Source: DASZGI01 sp035938995 (GTDB taxonomy: Bacteria > Actinomycetota > Actinomycetes > Streptomycetales > Catenulisporaceae). From it: a DNA stretch of 43,732 bases. This document shows, one piece after another, positions 15,236 to 24,724 of this stretch. The DNA lies in the NCBI RefSeq assembly GCF_035938995.1, contig NZ_DASZGI010000282.1:1-43732 (forward strand), given 5' to 3'. The notes below the pieces were generated by a model. That model saw only the letters and a list, made by a program, of their open reading frames with translations. It made no database searches and was not told the origin of the DNA. The position numbers and the translations under genes are program-made. Every line of letters begins with the position of its first letter. The stretch's first letter is position 1.

Positions 15236-16537
15236 ATGAAACTGGGTTCACTGGCGATCGACGCCACGCCCCTCAAGCGCAACCGCGACTTCCGCTACCT
15301 GTTCTTCGGCCGGCTGGTCTCGATCGTCGGCAGCAGCATCACCACGGTCGCGGTCGCCTACCAGGTCTACGTGCTGAGCCACTCCTCGCTCCAGGTCGGC
15401 GCGGTCACCCTGGTCGGCGGCCTCACCGCGGTGGTCGGCATGCTCTACGGCGGGGTGCTGGCCGACCGGCTCAACCGCCGCGGCATGCTGCTGATCACAC
15501 AGTTCCCGCTGGCCATGTGCTCGGCCGGGATGGCCCTGAACGCCATGACCCACCATCCGGCGGTGTGGCCGCTGTACCTGCTCGTCGGGATCCAAGACCT
15601 GCTGTTCGGGATCGGCGCGCCGGCCCGCATCGCGATGGTCCCGGCCATGGTCGGCCCCGAGCTGTACCCGGCCGCAGCCGGCCTGTCGTCGCTGGTCAAC
15701 ACCCTCGCCGGGCTGCTCGGCCCGGCCGTCGGCGGCCTGTTGATCGCCCGCGCCAGCCTGCCGGTGGCCTACTGGTCGGACACCGCCGCGTTCTTCGTCT
15801 ACGCCGCGGGCATCGCCGCGCTCTCCTCCCCGGAGCAGCCGGCCGCCGCGGCGGAAAAGCGCTCGGTCCTGCGCTCGCTGGGCGACGGCCTGAAGTACAC
15901 CCGGCAGAACCCGGTCATCGGCTCCATCCTGCTCATCGACATGAGCGCCACGTTCTTCGGCATGCCCAAGGCGCTGTTCCCCGCACTCGGCATCGGGGTG
16001 TTCCACGGCGGCGCGACCGCGGTCGGCCTCCTGTACGCCGCCCCCGGCGCGGGTGCGCTGATCGGCGCGGTGGCCAGCGGGTGGACGAGCCGGGTGCGCC
16101 GCCCCGGATTCGTGGTGCTGCTGTCCGTGTGCGCATGGGGCATCGCGATCACCGTGTTCGGATTCGCCCGCGCACTGCCGTTCGCCCTCGTAATGCTCGC
16201 CGCGGCGGGGATGGCCGACGTCTTCTCCGAGATCCTGCGCAGCACCCTGCTGCAACTGCTCACCCCCGACGAGCTGCGCGGCCGTATCAGCGGCCTGTGG
16301 CTGGCTCAGGCCAACGCTGGACCCGCGTTCGGAAACGCCGAGGCGGGCGCGGTCGCCGGGGCGCTGGGCAACCAGTTCTCCATTGTCTCCGGCGGCATCC
16401 TGTGCATCGTCGGTGCGCTGCTCGTGGTCTGGCGCGTCCCGCAGTTCCTGCGCGTCACGATGCCCACCTCGCAGCCCGAGACCGGGCAGGAGACGCAGAC
16501 GGAGGCCGAACCGCAGTCGCAGCCGGCCGCGGCGTGA
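15236..16537 (+). CDS. MFS exporter
   Basis: The ATG at 15236 follows AGGAAGG. The 433-residue protein has about twelve hydrophobic segments and the MFS motif GGVLADRLNRRGML between TM2 and TM3. It resembles the EntS/MFS_3 efflux group. Encoded directly after the two N-oxidation enzymes, it is the likely exporter of the cluster's product and may contribute to self-resistance. The cytoplasmic C-tail is rich in Gln and Glu. The substrate cannot be predicted. Confidence 0.92.
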   Translation: MKLGSLAIDATPLKRNRDFRYLFFGRLVSIVGSSITTVAVAYQVYVLSHSSLQVGAVTLVGGLTAVVGMLYGGVLADRLNRRGMLLITQFPLAMCSAGMALNAMTHHPAVWPLYLLVGIQDLLFGIGAPARIAMVPAMVGPELYPAAAGLSSLVNTLAGLLGPAVGGLLIARASLPVAYWSDTAAFFVYAAGIAALSSPEQPAAAAEKRSVLRSLGDGLKYTRQNPVIGSILLIDMSATFFGMPKALFPALGIGVFHGGATAVGLLYAAPGAGALIGAVASGWTSRVRRPGFVVLLSVCAWGIAITVFGFARALPFALVMLAAAGMADVFSEILRSTLLQLLTPDELRGRISGLWLAQANAGPAFGNAEAGAVAGALGNQFSIVSGGILCIVGALLVVWRVPQFLRVTMPTSQPETGQETQTEAEPQSQPAAA

Positions 16538-16550
16538 CGGACCGGGACCG

Positions 16551-18773
16551 ATGGACCGTGAGCGAACCACCGAGCACGACCGGTACTTCGGCTACCAGGA
16601 GCAGCTCGAGCAGATCTGCCGGCTGACCGCGCAGCGGCGCCTGGTCACCGTCGTCGGCCCGGGCGGCGCGGGCAAGTCCCGCGCCGCCCGCCGGGCCGCC
16701 GCGGCCCTCGTCGCCGCGCGCCGGTTCGCCGCCGCCGGCCGGGTCGCCCCCGGCCGGCGCACCGGCGCCCAGGACCTGGAGAGCGCCGCCCGCGGGATCG
16801 CCCGCGGCGGCGCGCCGGTGCTCCTGGTCGTCGACGACTGCGAGAACGCCCTGCCCGGCTGCGCCCCCGCGTTCTCCCGCCTGGCCGCCGCCGAACCCGG
16901 CCTGCACCTGCTCGTCACCAGCCGAGAACCGCTGCGCGTAGTCGGCGAATCGGTGTTCGTCCTCAGGGGACTGCCGTGCCCGCCCGCCCCGCACAACCTG
17001 CCCGACGTCGCCGTTGTCTCCGCCTCCCCGGCGGTGCGCCTGTTCCTGGACCGGGCCGCGAGCGCCGGCTGGCCGGTAGCCCTGACCGAGCAGGATGCCG
17101 CGGCGATCGCCCGCATCTGCCGCGCCCTCGAAGGCAACCCGCTGGCCATCGAGATGGCCAGCGCCCTGACCGCGGTCCTGGCGCCGCAGGAGATCGCCGC
17201 GCGGCTCGAGCAGAGCGTCGACCTGCTCACCCGCGGATACCGCACCGCCCGGCTGCGCCATCACAGCCTGCGCGCGAGCCTCGTGCACAGCGTCTCGGCC
17301 CTGTCCGGCCCGGCCCGCGCGCTGCTGCGCAGCCTCGGCGTGTTCCCCGGCGAGTTCACCCTCGACGCGGTCGAGGCGGTGTGCGCCCCGCCGCGCGCGG
17401 AGACCGGCGGCCGCCCCCTGATCGACGTGCTCGCCGAACTGGTCGACAAGCATCTGGTGCTGCGCTCCCACGACTGGTTCCGGCTCACCGCCCCCGCGCG
17501 CCTGGACGCCCGAGCCCGGCTGTGCCGTGACGGCGGATGGCCCGAGGCCGTCGCCGCACACGCCGCCTGGTGCGCACGGCTCGCCGACCGGATCGGCGCG
17601 TCGCTCGGCACGGGCGCCGCCGCGGCCACCCTGCCGCTGCTCGACCGCAACAGCACGAACCTGCTCGCCGCGCTGCGCGCCGCCGACGAAACCGCCGACC
17701 CGGCCGGGCCCGCCGCGATCGCCGCGGTGCTGGTCCGCTACTGGCTGCGGCACGACTGCGCGCACCGCTTCCGCGGCGGCCGCGGCCCCGCCCTGCCGTC
17801 GCAGGCCGACAGTCACACAGTCGACGATCACACGGCTGACGGTCAAACACGCGACTTCACCCTCGCCCGCCGCTGGATCGAGCGCGCGGCGGATTCCGGG
17901 CTGCTGCCCGACGACAGCCGGACCCCCGAGCGCCTCGGCGTGTTATCAGCGCTCGAGGGTGACTTCCCGCGGGCCCGCTGGCTGCTGAACATCGCCGTCG
18001 AGCGCGCGGGCGCGTCCCGGCGAGGCCGCGAGGCCACCTCAGTCCGGTGCTCGCTGGCCGTCGCCGTCCTGCTGGACCCGGCCCCCGCCGACCCGCCGCT
18101 CAGCCCCGAGGCGGAACTCGAGGCGGCGCGCACCCAGTACCGGGCCCGCAGAGACGCTCTCGGCGAGGCGTTCGCCGCCGTGTGGCTCGCGCTCGCCGCC
18201 GCGCGCACCGACCCGGCCGGGCGCGCCCCGGAGGCGATCGCCGCCGCCTGCGGCCTGGTCGCCGACAGCGGTGACGAGGCGCTGGCCGCCGCGCTGACCG
18301 GCGCCCGGGCCACGGTCGAACTGGCCCGCGGCGAACCGGCGCGGGCGCTGGAGCTGGCCGGGGCCGAGGCGGCGGCGTGGGAGCGGATCGGCGTGGGCGC
18401 CGTCCGCAGCGGCCCGGTTCTCGATCCGGCTCTCGCAGAGGCCTGGCAGGCGCTCGGCGCTGCCGCGGCGTTGCGGCACTGGGAGCGCGGCATATCCGGT
18501 TCCCCGGCCGAGGCGGGGTTGCCGGTCCGGGAGGCGCACGACACCGCTGGCGCTCGCCCCCGCTCGGAGCGGGAAGCCCTCGCCCTGCTCAGCCCACGCG
18601 AACTCGAGGTGGTGCGCCGGGTGGCCCGGGGCCAGACCAGCGCGCGGATCGCGAAGGAGTTCGTCATCTCCCCGCGCACGGTCGACACCCATGTCGACCA
18701 CGTGCGCACGAAGCTCGGCCTGCACTCGCGCGCCGAGGTGGCGGCGTGGGCCGCCAGCCTCGGCATCGCGTGA
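16551..18773 (+). CDS. LuxR-family regulator with N-terminal NB-ARC/AAA ATPase, contains a TTA codon
   Basis: The 740-residue protein begins with a short lead and a P-loop VTVVGPGGAGKSRAARRAA. A Walker B-like VLLVVDDCEN and SREPLRVVGE follow, then a long helical (TPR-like) region. The C-terminal GerE/LuxR helix-turn-helix is LSPRELEVVRRVARGQTSARIAKEFVISPRTVDTHVDHVRTKLGLHSRAEV. The architecture matches cluster-situated activators. Codon 465 (17943-17945) is TTA, the only in-frame TTA I found in the genes of this window. In streptomycetes such a codon makes translation depend on the bldA leucyl-tRNA. The gene starts 13 bases after the MFS stop. An in-frame 15-base repeat lies at 17808-17852. 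Confidence 0.93.
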   Translation: MDRERTTEHDRYFGYQEQLEQICRLTAQRRLVTVVGPGGAGKSRAARRAAAALVAARRFAAAGRVAPGRRTGAQDLESAARGIARGGAPVLLVVDDCENALPGCAPAFSRLAAAEPGLHLLVTSREPLRVVGESVFVLRGLPCPPAPHNLPDVAVVSASPAVRLFLDRAASAGWPVALTEQDAAAIARICRALEGNPLAIEMASALTAVLAPQEIAARLEQSVDLLTRGYRTARLRHHSLRASLVHSVSALSGPARALLRSLGVFPGEFTLDAVEAVCAPPRAETGGRPLIDVLAELVDKHLVLRSHDWFRLTAPARLDARARLCRDGGWPEAVAAHAAWCARLADRIGASLGTGAAAATLPLLDRNSTNLLAALRAADETADPAGPAAIAAVLVRYWLRHDCAHRFRGGRGPALPSQADSHTVDDHTADGQTRDFTLARRWIERAADSGLLPDDSRTPERLGVLSALEGDFPRARWLLNIAVERAGASRRGREATSVRCSLAVAVLLDPAPADPPLSPEAELEAARTQYRARRDALGEAFAAVWLALAAARTDPAGRAPEAIAAACGLVADSGDEALAAALTGARATVELARGEPARALELAGAEAAAWERIGVGAVRSGPVLDPALAEAWQALGAAAALRHWERGISGSPAEAGLPVREAHDTAGARPRSEREALALLSPRELEVVRRVARGQTSARIAKEFVISPRTVDTHVDHVRTKLGLHSRAEVAAWAASLGIA
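17808..17852 (+). repeat. Three 15-base in-frame repeats in the LuxR gene
   Basis: GACAGTCACACAGTC, GACGATCACACGGCT and GACGGTCAAACACGC encode DSHTV, DDHTA and DGQTR. They lie in the linker between the ATPase and helical regions. Confidence 0.75.
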
Positions 18774-18823
18774 CCGCAACGCCCTGAATCCCAGAACCCC
18801 TTGAATCCCCGGCCCGCCCGCCG

Positions 18824-19048
18824 TTACCGCGCGGGCGCCGCAGACCCCTGCTGGGCCCGCAGCGTCGCGGGCCGCAGGTCGGTCCACGAGCTCTGGATCC
18901 AGGCCAGGCACGTGTCCCGGGCGCCCGAGACGCCCGCGTCGCGCCAGCCCGGTGCGTTGCCACGGTCGGCCGGCCAGAGCGAGTACTGCTCCTCGCCGTT
19001 GACGACCACCTTGTAATCCTGCCCGGCCTCGTCCCGCACCGCGCTCAC
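18824..19048 (-). CDS. MbtH-like protein
   Basis: The 74-residue protein begins at a GTG at 19048 behind GGAAGGGGACGAG. It has the MbtH hallmarks YKVVVNGEEQYSLWPADR, a conserved tryptophan after AP (GNAPGW), and the C-terminal WIQSSWTDLRPATL. MbtH proteins bind the N-terminal core of NRPS adenylation domains and are often needed for their solubility and activity. It lies 56 bases downstream of the NRPS gene in the same direction, so the partner is evident. The N-terminus lacks the usual NPFDD start. Confidence 0.95.
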   Translation of the reverse strand: MSAVRDEAGQDYKVVVNGEEQYSLWPADRGNAPGWRDAGVSGARDTCLAWIQSSWTDLRPATLRAQQGSAAPAR

Positions 19049-19104
19049 CTCGTCCCCTTCCCTGTCAGTTCACGTTCTTGCTCGGTAGCCGTTCTATCGG
19101 TACG

Positions 19105-22100
19105 TCAGCGAGCTGCGTCGGTCCGCGGACCCAGGCCCAGGTGGGGCAGCAACAGGTCGGCCAGCGCCTGCACGTTCGGCGGCTCGACGATGCTGTAGTG
19201 GTCGCCCGGTATCACGTGCCGCGCGGTGCGCCCGCCGACGAACTCCGGCCATCCGAGGGTGCGGTCCGCCGCCGACTTGGTCTCGCACGCGATGGACAGC
19301 AGGTCGCCCGGATAGCCGCCGGGCTCCGGCCGGTACCCGGCCGCCGCCCGCATGTTCGCCCGGAAGACCAGGTAGAGGGCGTGCACGTGCGGGATCCAGT
19401 CCGCCGCGCGGTCGCCGCGCCGCCGGGCCAGTTCACCCGCGACCAGCTCGGCGACGCCGTCCGGTCCCGCGCCCGCCAGGTCCTCGGCGGTCAGCTCCAG
19501 CGGGCCGCGCGGCTCGGTGCGGCCCACCTCCGCCGCGAACAGCACCCCGAGCAGGTCCTCGCTGGCCAGGGTCCTGCCGCCGGGCGCCGCTGAGTCGATG
19601 ACGCCCAGCAGCTCCACCTTCCGGCCCTGCCGGGTCAGCCGGGCGGCCATCTCGTAGGCGACCAGCCCGCCGAACGACCAGCCCACCAGCCGGTACGGCT
19701 CCGCCAGGCCGCGCGCGTCCATCGCGGCCAGGTACGCCTCCGCGAGTTCGGGCACTGACTCGAGCGGCGTGGCCTCCCCGGACAACCCGGGTGCCATCAG
19801 GCCGTGAACTGCCGCCGTCCCGCCGAGGAGCCGCGCCAGGTGCGTGTACCCGCGCGGGCTGCCAGTGACCGGGTGCACCAGCACCAGTTCCGGCGCGTCC
19901 GTCGCGCCGGCGGCGAGCAGGAGCAGGGGGTCCTCAGCCGCTACCGCCACCGAGGCGGCACCGGCGGTCTGCCGCTCCTCGGCGGCAACTGGCGCCGACT
20001 GCTGCGGCGGTCCGTCGACCACGCGCCGCACCGCCTCCTGCCACGCCTCGGCCAACCCCCGCACCGTCTCCGGGCGGATCAGGTCGCTGCGATACGTCCA
20101 GGTCGCCGTCATCTCGTCGTCGACCGCGGCGACCGCCAGGCTCAGCGGGTACTCGTGGTGCGCGGCGATCAGCCGGTCGCCGTCGTCCGGCAGCGGCAGC
20201 TGGCGGACCAGCGGCGGGCGCCCGTCCCCGGACCGCGTCGCGGTGGGGGAGTCGAACCGGCCCAGGTAGTTGAAGCTGAGCTGCGCCGGCGCGGCCGCCT
20301 CCAGCGTGCGGGAGACCGTGTCGTCGCGCAGGTGCCGGATCACCCCGTAACCGATCCCGGTCTCGGGCACGGCCTCCGCCCGCTCGCGCACCGCCCGCAC
20401 CCGCTCGTCAGGGCTCTGCTGCGGGTCGACGTTCAGGTGCAGCGGGTAGACCGCGGTGAACCAGCCGACGGTCCGGGACAGATCCAGGTCGTCGGCGATC
20501 TCGGTGCGGCCGTGCGAGTCCAGGTCCACCTTCAGTTCAGCGGCGCCGGTCCAGCCGGACACAGCTTCGGCGAACGCCGCCAGCAGCACGTCGCGCGCCC
20601 CGAATCCCTTGGCGGCGGGGATGCCGTGAAGCAGGGCGTCGGCCATGTGCCGATCGATCGCGCAGGTGAGAGCGTCGACGCGAGCTCCGCCGTCCCCGGC
20701 CGCAGTTTCCAAGGGGAGCGGCGGGACGGGCGCCGCCTGCTTGGTCCAGAACACTGCTTCGGACCGCAGCCGCGGCGAGCGCGCGTAGTCGGCGACCGTC
20801 GCGGCCCACTTGGGGTACGAGGTCGTCTTCCCCGGAAGCTCCGGAGTGCGGCCCGCGAGCAGCGCCTCCAGCGCCGACTCCAGGTCCTCCGCGAGCACCC
20901 GCCAGGAGACGCCGTCCACCACCAAGTGGTGCGCGACCAGCAGCAGGACCGGCCCGGCCGCGCCGCCGCGCCGGCACACCGCCGCGCGCAGCAGACCGCC
21001 GCCGAGATCCACCTCCTGCCGCAGCTGCGCCGCCAGCTCGCCCAGCCGGGACGAAAGCTGACCGTCCGTCACCTCCGTGAGGTCCGCCTCGCGTACCGGC
21101 ACCTCCCGGCCGGGCGGGGCGATCTCCTGCCGCCACGAGCGCCCGGCGCGGGTGAACCCGGCGCGCAGCATGTCGTGGTGGTCGGCGAGCGAGTTCACCG
21201 CGGCGCGCACGTGCTCCGTCGTGGCGGCCGGATCCAGCTCGAACGCCTGCTCCTGGGTGTAGCCGGACAGGTCGTCCAGCCGCTGGTCGAACCACCGGTG
21301 CTGGATCGGCGTCAGCGGCGCCTCACCCGAGACCGCCTCGCCCGAGACCACGGACGCTGCCTCCGGCTTCGCCCCGTCACCCAGGCTCGCGGCCAGTTCC
21401 GCGACCGTCTGGTGCTTGAACAGTTCCCGCACGGTGAACTCCAGCCCGACCCGCCGGGCCCGGGAGACCACCTGGATGCTCAGCAGCGAGTCGCCGCCGA
21501 CGTCGAAGAAGTTGTCGTGCACCCCGACGTCGGCCACACCCAGCACCGCGCACCAGATCGCGGCCAGCCGCCGCTCGGCGTCGGTGCGCGGCGGGGCCTT
21601 GACCGCCGCGCCGGTGCGCCACTCCGGCTCCGGCAGCGCTCCACGGTCCAGCTTCCCGTTGGACAGCCTCGGGAAATCGTCCATCACGACCACCGCGGCC
21701 GGCACGAGGTAATCCGGGACGCGGGCGCGCAGAAACTCGCGCACCGACTCCTGAGTCACCGTCACGCCCGCGCCGCGCCGCGCATAGGCGACCAGCCGCA
21801 CGGCGTTCGCCCCGGACCCGCCGGTGCGTACCAGTACGGCGGCCTCGTCCACCCCCGGGCAGCCCGACAGCACCGCCTCGACCTCGCCCGGCTCGATCCG
21901 CAGGCCCCTGATCTTCACCTGGGCGTCGATGCGGCCGAGGAACTCCAGCTGCCCGTCGTGCCGCCACCGGGCCAGGTCGCCGGTGCGGTAGAGCCGCCCG
22001 CCGGGCGTGCGGGAGAACGGGTCCGGCACGAACGCCTGCGCCGTCTTCACCGGGTCGCCCAGGTAGCCGCGGGCCAGCGGCACCCCGGCGATGTGCAGAT

Positions 22101-24645
22101 GCCCGGGCACCCGCGCCGGCACCGGCTCCATCTTCTCGTCGAGCAGGTAGATGCTGCAGTTCGGCATCGGGCCGCCCAGCGGCACCCGCTCCTCCTCGCT
22201 CTCGCCGCTCGACAGCCACGCGGTGACCGCGATCGCCGCCTCCGTCGGGCCGTACAAGTGCAGCAGGTCCGCGCCCAGCAGCCGGAAGAACTCGTTGTGC
22301 GTCTTGACCGGCAGCGCCTCCGCGCCGCACATCACCAGGCGCAGGCTCCGGCACTGCGCCACCCCCGGCTCGGCCAGGAACGCCTGCAGCATCGACGGCA
22401 CGAAGTGGGTGACCGTGATCCCCTCGTCCCGGATCAGGTCCCGAAGATACGCCGGGTCCCGGTGCCCGTCGGGGTGCGCCAGCACCAGCCGCGCGCCCGC
22501 CAGCAGCGGCCAGAACAGCTCCTTGACCGACACGTCGAAGGTGAACGCGGTCTTGTGCAGCAGCCGGTCCGCCGCATCAAGCGGCCAGTCCCGCTGCATC
22601 CACAGCAGGTTGTTGCAGATCGCGCCGTGCCCGACGACGACGCCCTTGGGCCGCCCGGTCGAACCCGACGTGTAGATGACGTACGCGGCGTTGTCCGGCA
22701 GCACCGGGACTTCCGGGTCGGTGTCGGGCAGGTCGCCGTCCGCAGGGTTCGCGCCATCGCGCCCCACCGTCAGCAGCGGTACCTCCCCGGACAGCCCGTC
22801 GAGCAGCTCGGCGAACTGCCCCTGCGCCACGATCGCGGCCACCTGCGCGTCCTCGATCAGGTAGCCCAGCCGCTCCCGCGGATACGTCGGGTCAAGAGGC
22901 AGATACGCGCCGCCCGCCTTCAAAACTCCCAGCGTGCCGACGATCATCGCTAGCGAGCGCTCGGCGCAGACCCCGACGATGTCGTCCGTCTTGACGCCCG
23001 CCGCGATCAGCCGCCGCGCCACCCGGTTCGCGAGCACATCCAACTGCTGATACGTCAGCGTCTCGTCCGCGAACTGCACCGCGACCGCGTCCGGCGTCGC
23101 CCGCACCTGCTGCCCGATCAGGTGGTGCAGGCAGGACAGCGGCCCCTCCAGCACGCCACCCGAGTCGCTCCACTCCCGGGTCAGGCGGCGCCGCTCCGGC
23201 GCCTCCAGCATCGGGATGCCGCTGATCGGCTCCTGGGCCCGGTCGGCCATCGCGCCGAGGACCGTGCCGAGGTGGCGGGCCATCGCCGCCATCGTCTCCG
23301 GGTCGAACAGGTCCGCGTTGTACGCGAGCGCGGCCGAGCCCGGGCCGTCCGAGCCGGCCTGGAACCGCAGCGTCAGGTCGAACTTCGCCGAGGCGTCGGT
23401 GTCGGAGTCGTTCGCCAGGCGCACCCGCAGCCCCGGGAACTCCGGCTCGGCCGAGTCGCCGCCGAGGAACGAGAACAGCACCTGGATCAGCGGCGTGTAG
23501 CTCAGATCCCGGGTCGGCGCGATCTCGTCCACCAGCCGCTCGAACGGCACCGCCTGGTGCTCCAGGGCGCTGAGCGACGCGTCCCCGACCCGGTCGAGCA
23601 ACTGCTCGACCGTCGGGTCGCCGCGCAGATCCGCCCGCAGAACCAATGTATTGACGAAGAAGCCGATCAACCGGTCAAGCTCCGGCACCGCCCGGTTCGC
23701 CGACGGCACCCCCACCAGGAAGTCGTCCCGCCCGGTGTACCGGGACAGCACGACCTGGAACGCCGCCAGCACCGCGCTGAACATGGTCACCCCGTGCGCC
23801 CGGCTCAGCACGCGCACCCGGCCGACCACGTCCGCCGGCACTTCGAACTCGTACAAGCCCGCCCGGAACGTGCGCTCCGCCGGACGCGGCCGGTCCGTCG
23901 GCAGCTGCAGCACCGGGTCCACCCCGGCCAGCTGCGCCCGCCAGTAGTCCATCGACTCCTCGAGCGCAGAACCCTGCTCCGCCCGCTGCCAGACCGCGTA
24001 GTCGCCGTACTGGATCGGCGGCGCCGGCAGCCTGGCCTCGACACCCGAGACCCGCGCCCCGTACAGCGCCCCCAGCTCGTCGAAGAAGACCGAGCGGGAC
24101 TTCGCGTCGAACACGATGTGGTGCAGGCACAGCAGCAGCAGATGCTTGTCGTCCTCGATCCGGATCAGCTCGGCGCGCAGCATCGGACCCTGAGCCAGGT
24201 CGAACGGCGTCCGGGTGACCCGCTCCACCGCCCGCGCCACGACCGCGTCCGCGTCCTGCGTCCCGCGCACGTCGAGCACCGGCACCGGCAGCCCGGACCA
24301 GGGCAGCACGAACGCGCGCGGCCCGTCGCCGTTCTCCCGGAACACCGTGCGCAGCACCTCGTGCCGCCGCACGATCTGCCCCAGCGCCCAGGTCATGGCC
24401 GCGGTGTCCAGCGCGCCCCCGAGTTCGAGCACGAACGGCACGTGGTAGGTGTCGGTGTCCGGTTCGAGCTGGGCGAGGAACCAAAGGCGGTCCTGCGCGT
24501 GAGACAGCGGCAGGTCACCGCCGCCGCCGCGCGGCCCGATCACCTGCCGCGCGGCGGGCAGGGTGAACCCGCCGCCGGGCATCTCGATCAGGGCCGTCGT
24601 CGCCTCGGCCGACGGCGCCCCGACGCTCCGGCTGAGTTGATCCAT
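19105..24645 (-). CDS. Non-ribosomal peptide synthetase, C-A-PCP-E-TE
   Basis: The ATG at 24645 follows AGGAG. The 1846 residues form one module: condensation domain (about 44-470, HHIVFDA at 175-181 with Ala in place of the usual Gly), adenylation domain (about 480-1000, YTSGSTGRPKG, LYGPTEAAIAV, NGKLDR), carrier protein (DNFFDVGGDSLLSIQ), epimerisation domain (HHLVVDGVSW and LSFNYLGRFD) and a type I thioesterase (VGWSFGG). The module accepts an upstream acyl or aminoacyl donor, adds and epimerises one residue and releases it. The eight-plus-two specificity code reads D-V-K-H-M-G-L-I-A-K, which matches no standard code I know; Lys239 hints at an acidic or otherwise unusual side chain. No loading module is encoded nearby, so the donor must come from the free carrier or ATP-grasp partners. 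Confidence 0.96.
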   Translation of the reverse strand: MDQLSRSVGAPSAEATTALIEMPGGGFTLPAARQVIGPRGGGGDLPLSHAQDRLWFLAQLEPDTDTYHVPFVLELGGALDTAAMTWALGQIVRRHEVLRTVFRENGDGPRAFVLPWSGLPVPVLDVRGTQDADAVVARAVERVTRTPFDLAQGPMLRAELIRIEDDKHLLLLCLHHIVFDAKSRSVFFDELGALYGARVSGVEARLPAPPIQYGDYAVWQRAEQGSALEESMDYWRAQLAGVDPVLQLPTDRPRPAERTFRAGLYEFEVPADVVGRVRVLSRAHGVTMFSAVLAAFQVVLSRYTGRDDFLVGVPSANRAVPELDRLIGFFVNTLVLRADLRGDPTVEQLLDRVGDASLSALEHQAVPFERLVDEIAPTRDLSYTPLIQVLFSFLGGDSAEPEFPGLRVRLANDSDTDASAKFDLTLRFQAGSDGPGSAALAYNADLFDPETMAAMARHLGTVLGAMADRAQEPISGIPMLEAPERRRLTREWSDSGGVLEGPLSCLHHLIGQQVRATPDAVAVQFADETLTYQQLDVLANRVARRLIAAGVKTDDIVGVCAERSLAMIVGTLGVLKAGGAYLPLDPTYPRERLGYLIEDAQVAAIVAQGQFAELLDGLSGEVPLLTVGRDGANPADGDLPDTDPEVPVLPDNAAYVIYTSGSTGRPKGVVVGHGAICNNLLWMQRDWPLDAADRLLHKTAFTFDVSVKELFWPLLAGARLVLAHPDGHRDPAYLRDLIRDEGITVTHFVPSMLQAFLAEPGVAQCRSLRLVMCGAEALPVKTHNEFFRLLGADLLHLYGPTEAAIAVTAWLSSGESEEERVPLGGPMPNCSIYLLDEKMEPVPARVPGHLHIAGVPLARGYLGDPVKTAQAFVPDPFSRTPGGRLYRTGDLARWRHDGQLEFLGRIDAQVKIRGLRIEPGEVEAVLSGCPGVDEAAVLVRTGGSGANAVRLVAYARRGAGVTVTQESVREFLRARVPDYLVPAAVVVMDDFPRLSNGKLDRGALPEPEWRTGAAVKAPPRTDAERRLAAIWCAVLGVADVGVHDNFFDVGGDSLLSIQVVSRARRVGLEFTVRELFKHQTVAELAASLGDGAKPEAASVVSGEAVSGEAPLTPIQHRWFDQRLDDLSGYTQEQAFELDPAATTEHVRAAVNSLADHHDMLRAGFTRAGRSWRQEIAPPGREVPVREADLTEVTDGQLSSRLGELAAQLRQEVDLGGGLLRAAVCRRGGAAGPVLLLVAHHLVVDGVSWRVLAEDLESALEALLAGRTPELPGKTTSYPKWAATVADYARSPRLRSEAVFWTKQAAPVPPLPLETAAGDGGARVDALTCAIDRHMADALLHGIPAAKGFGARDVLLAAFAEAVSGWTGAAELKVDLDSHGRTEIADDLDLSRTVGWFTAVYPLHLNVDPQQSPDERVRAVRERAEAVPETGIGYGVIRHLRDDTVSRTLEAAAPAQLSFNYLGRFDSPTATRSGDGRPPLVRQLPLPDDGDRLIAAHHEYPLSLAVAAVDDEMTATWTYRSDLIRPETVRGLAEAWQEAVRRVVDGPPQQSAPVAAEERQTAGAASVAVAAEDPLLLLAAGATDAPELVLVHPVTGSPRGYTHLARLLGGTAAVHGLMAPGLSGEATPLESVPELAEAYLAAMDARGLAEPYRLVGWSFGGLVAYEMAARLTRQGRKVELLGVIDSAAPGGRTLASEDLLGVLFAAEVGRTEPRGPLELTAEDLAGAGPDGVAELVAGELARRRGDRAADWIPHVHALYLVFRANMRAAAGYRPEPGGYPGDLLSIACETKSAADRTLGWPEFVGGRTARHVIPGDHYSIVEPPNVQALADLLLPHLGLGPRTDAAR

Positions 24646-24724
24646 GCGCTTACTCCTGTTCCTCGACGGCGCGCGGCTGTGGCCGCCCGCCCCCCTTATG
24701 TCAGATCCCTGCCAGTGCGCCGCG

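Noticed and set aside
19804..22953. A 1049-codon open frame on the plus strand opposite the NRPS gene
   Set aside because: It is the mirror of the NRPS coding frame in very GC-rich DNA; the product is a low-complexity Arg/Gln/Pro/Val mix with no domain, while the minus strand has every NRPS motif.
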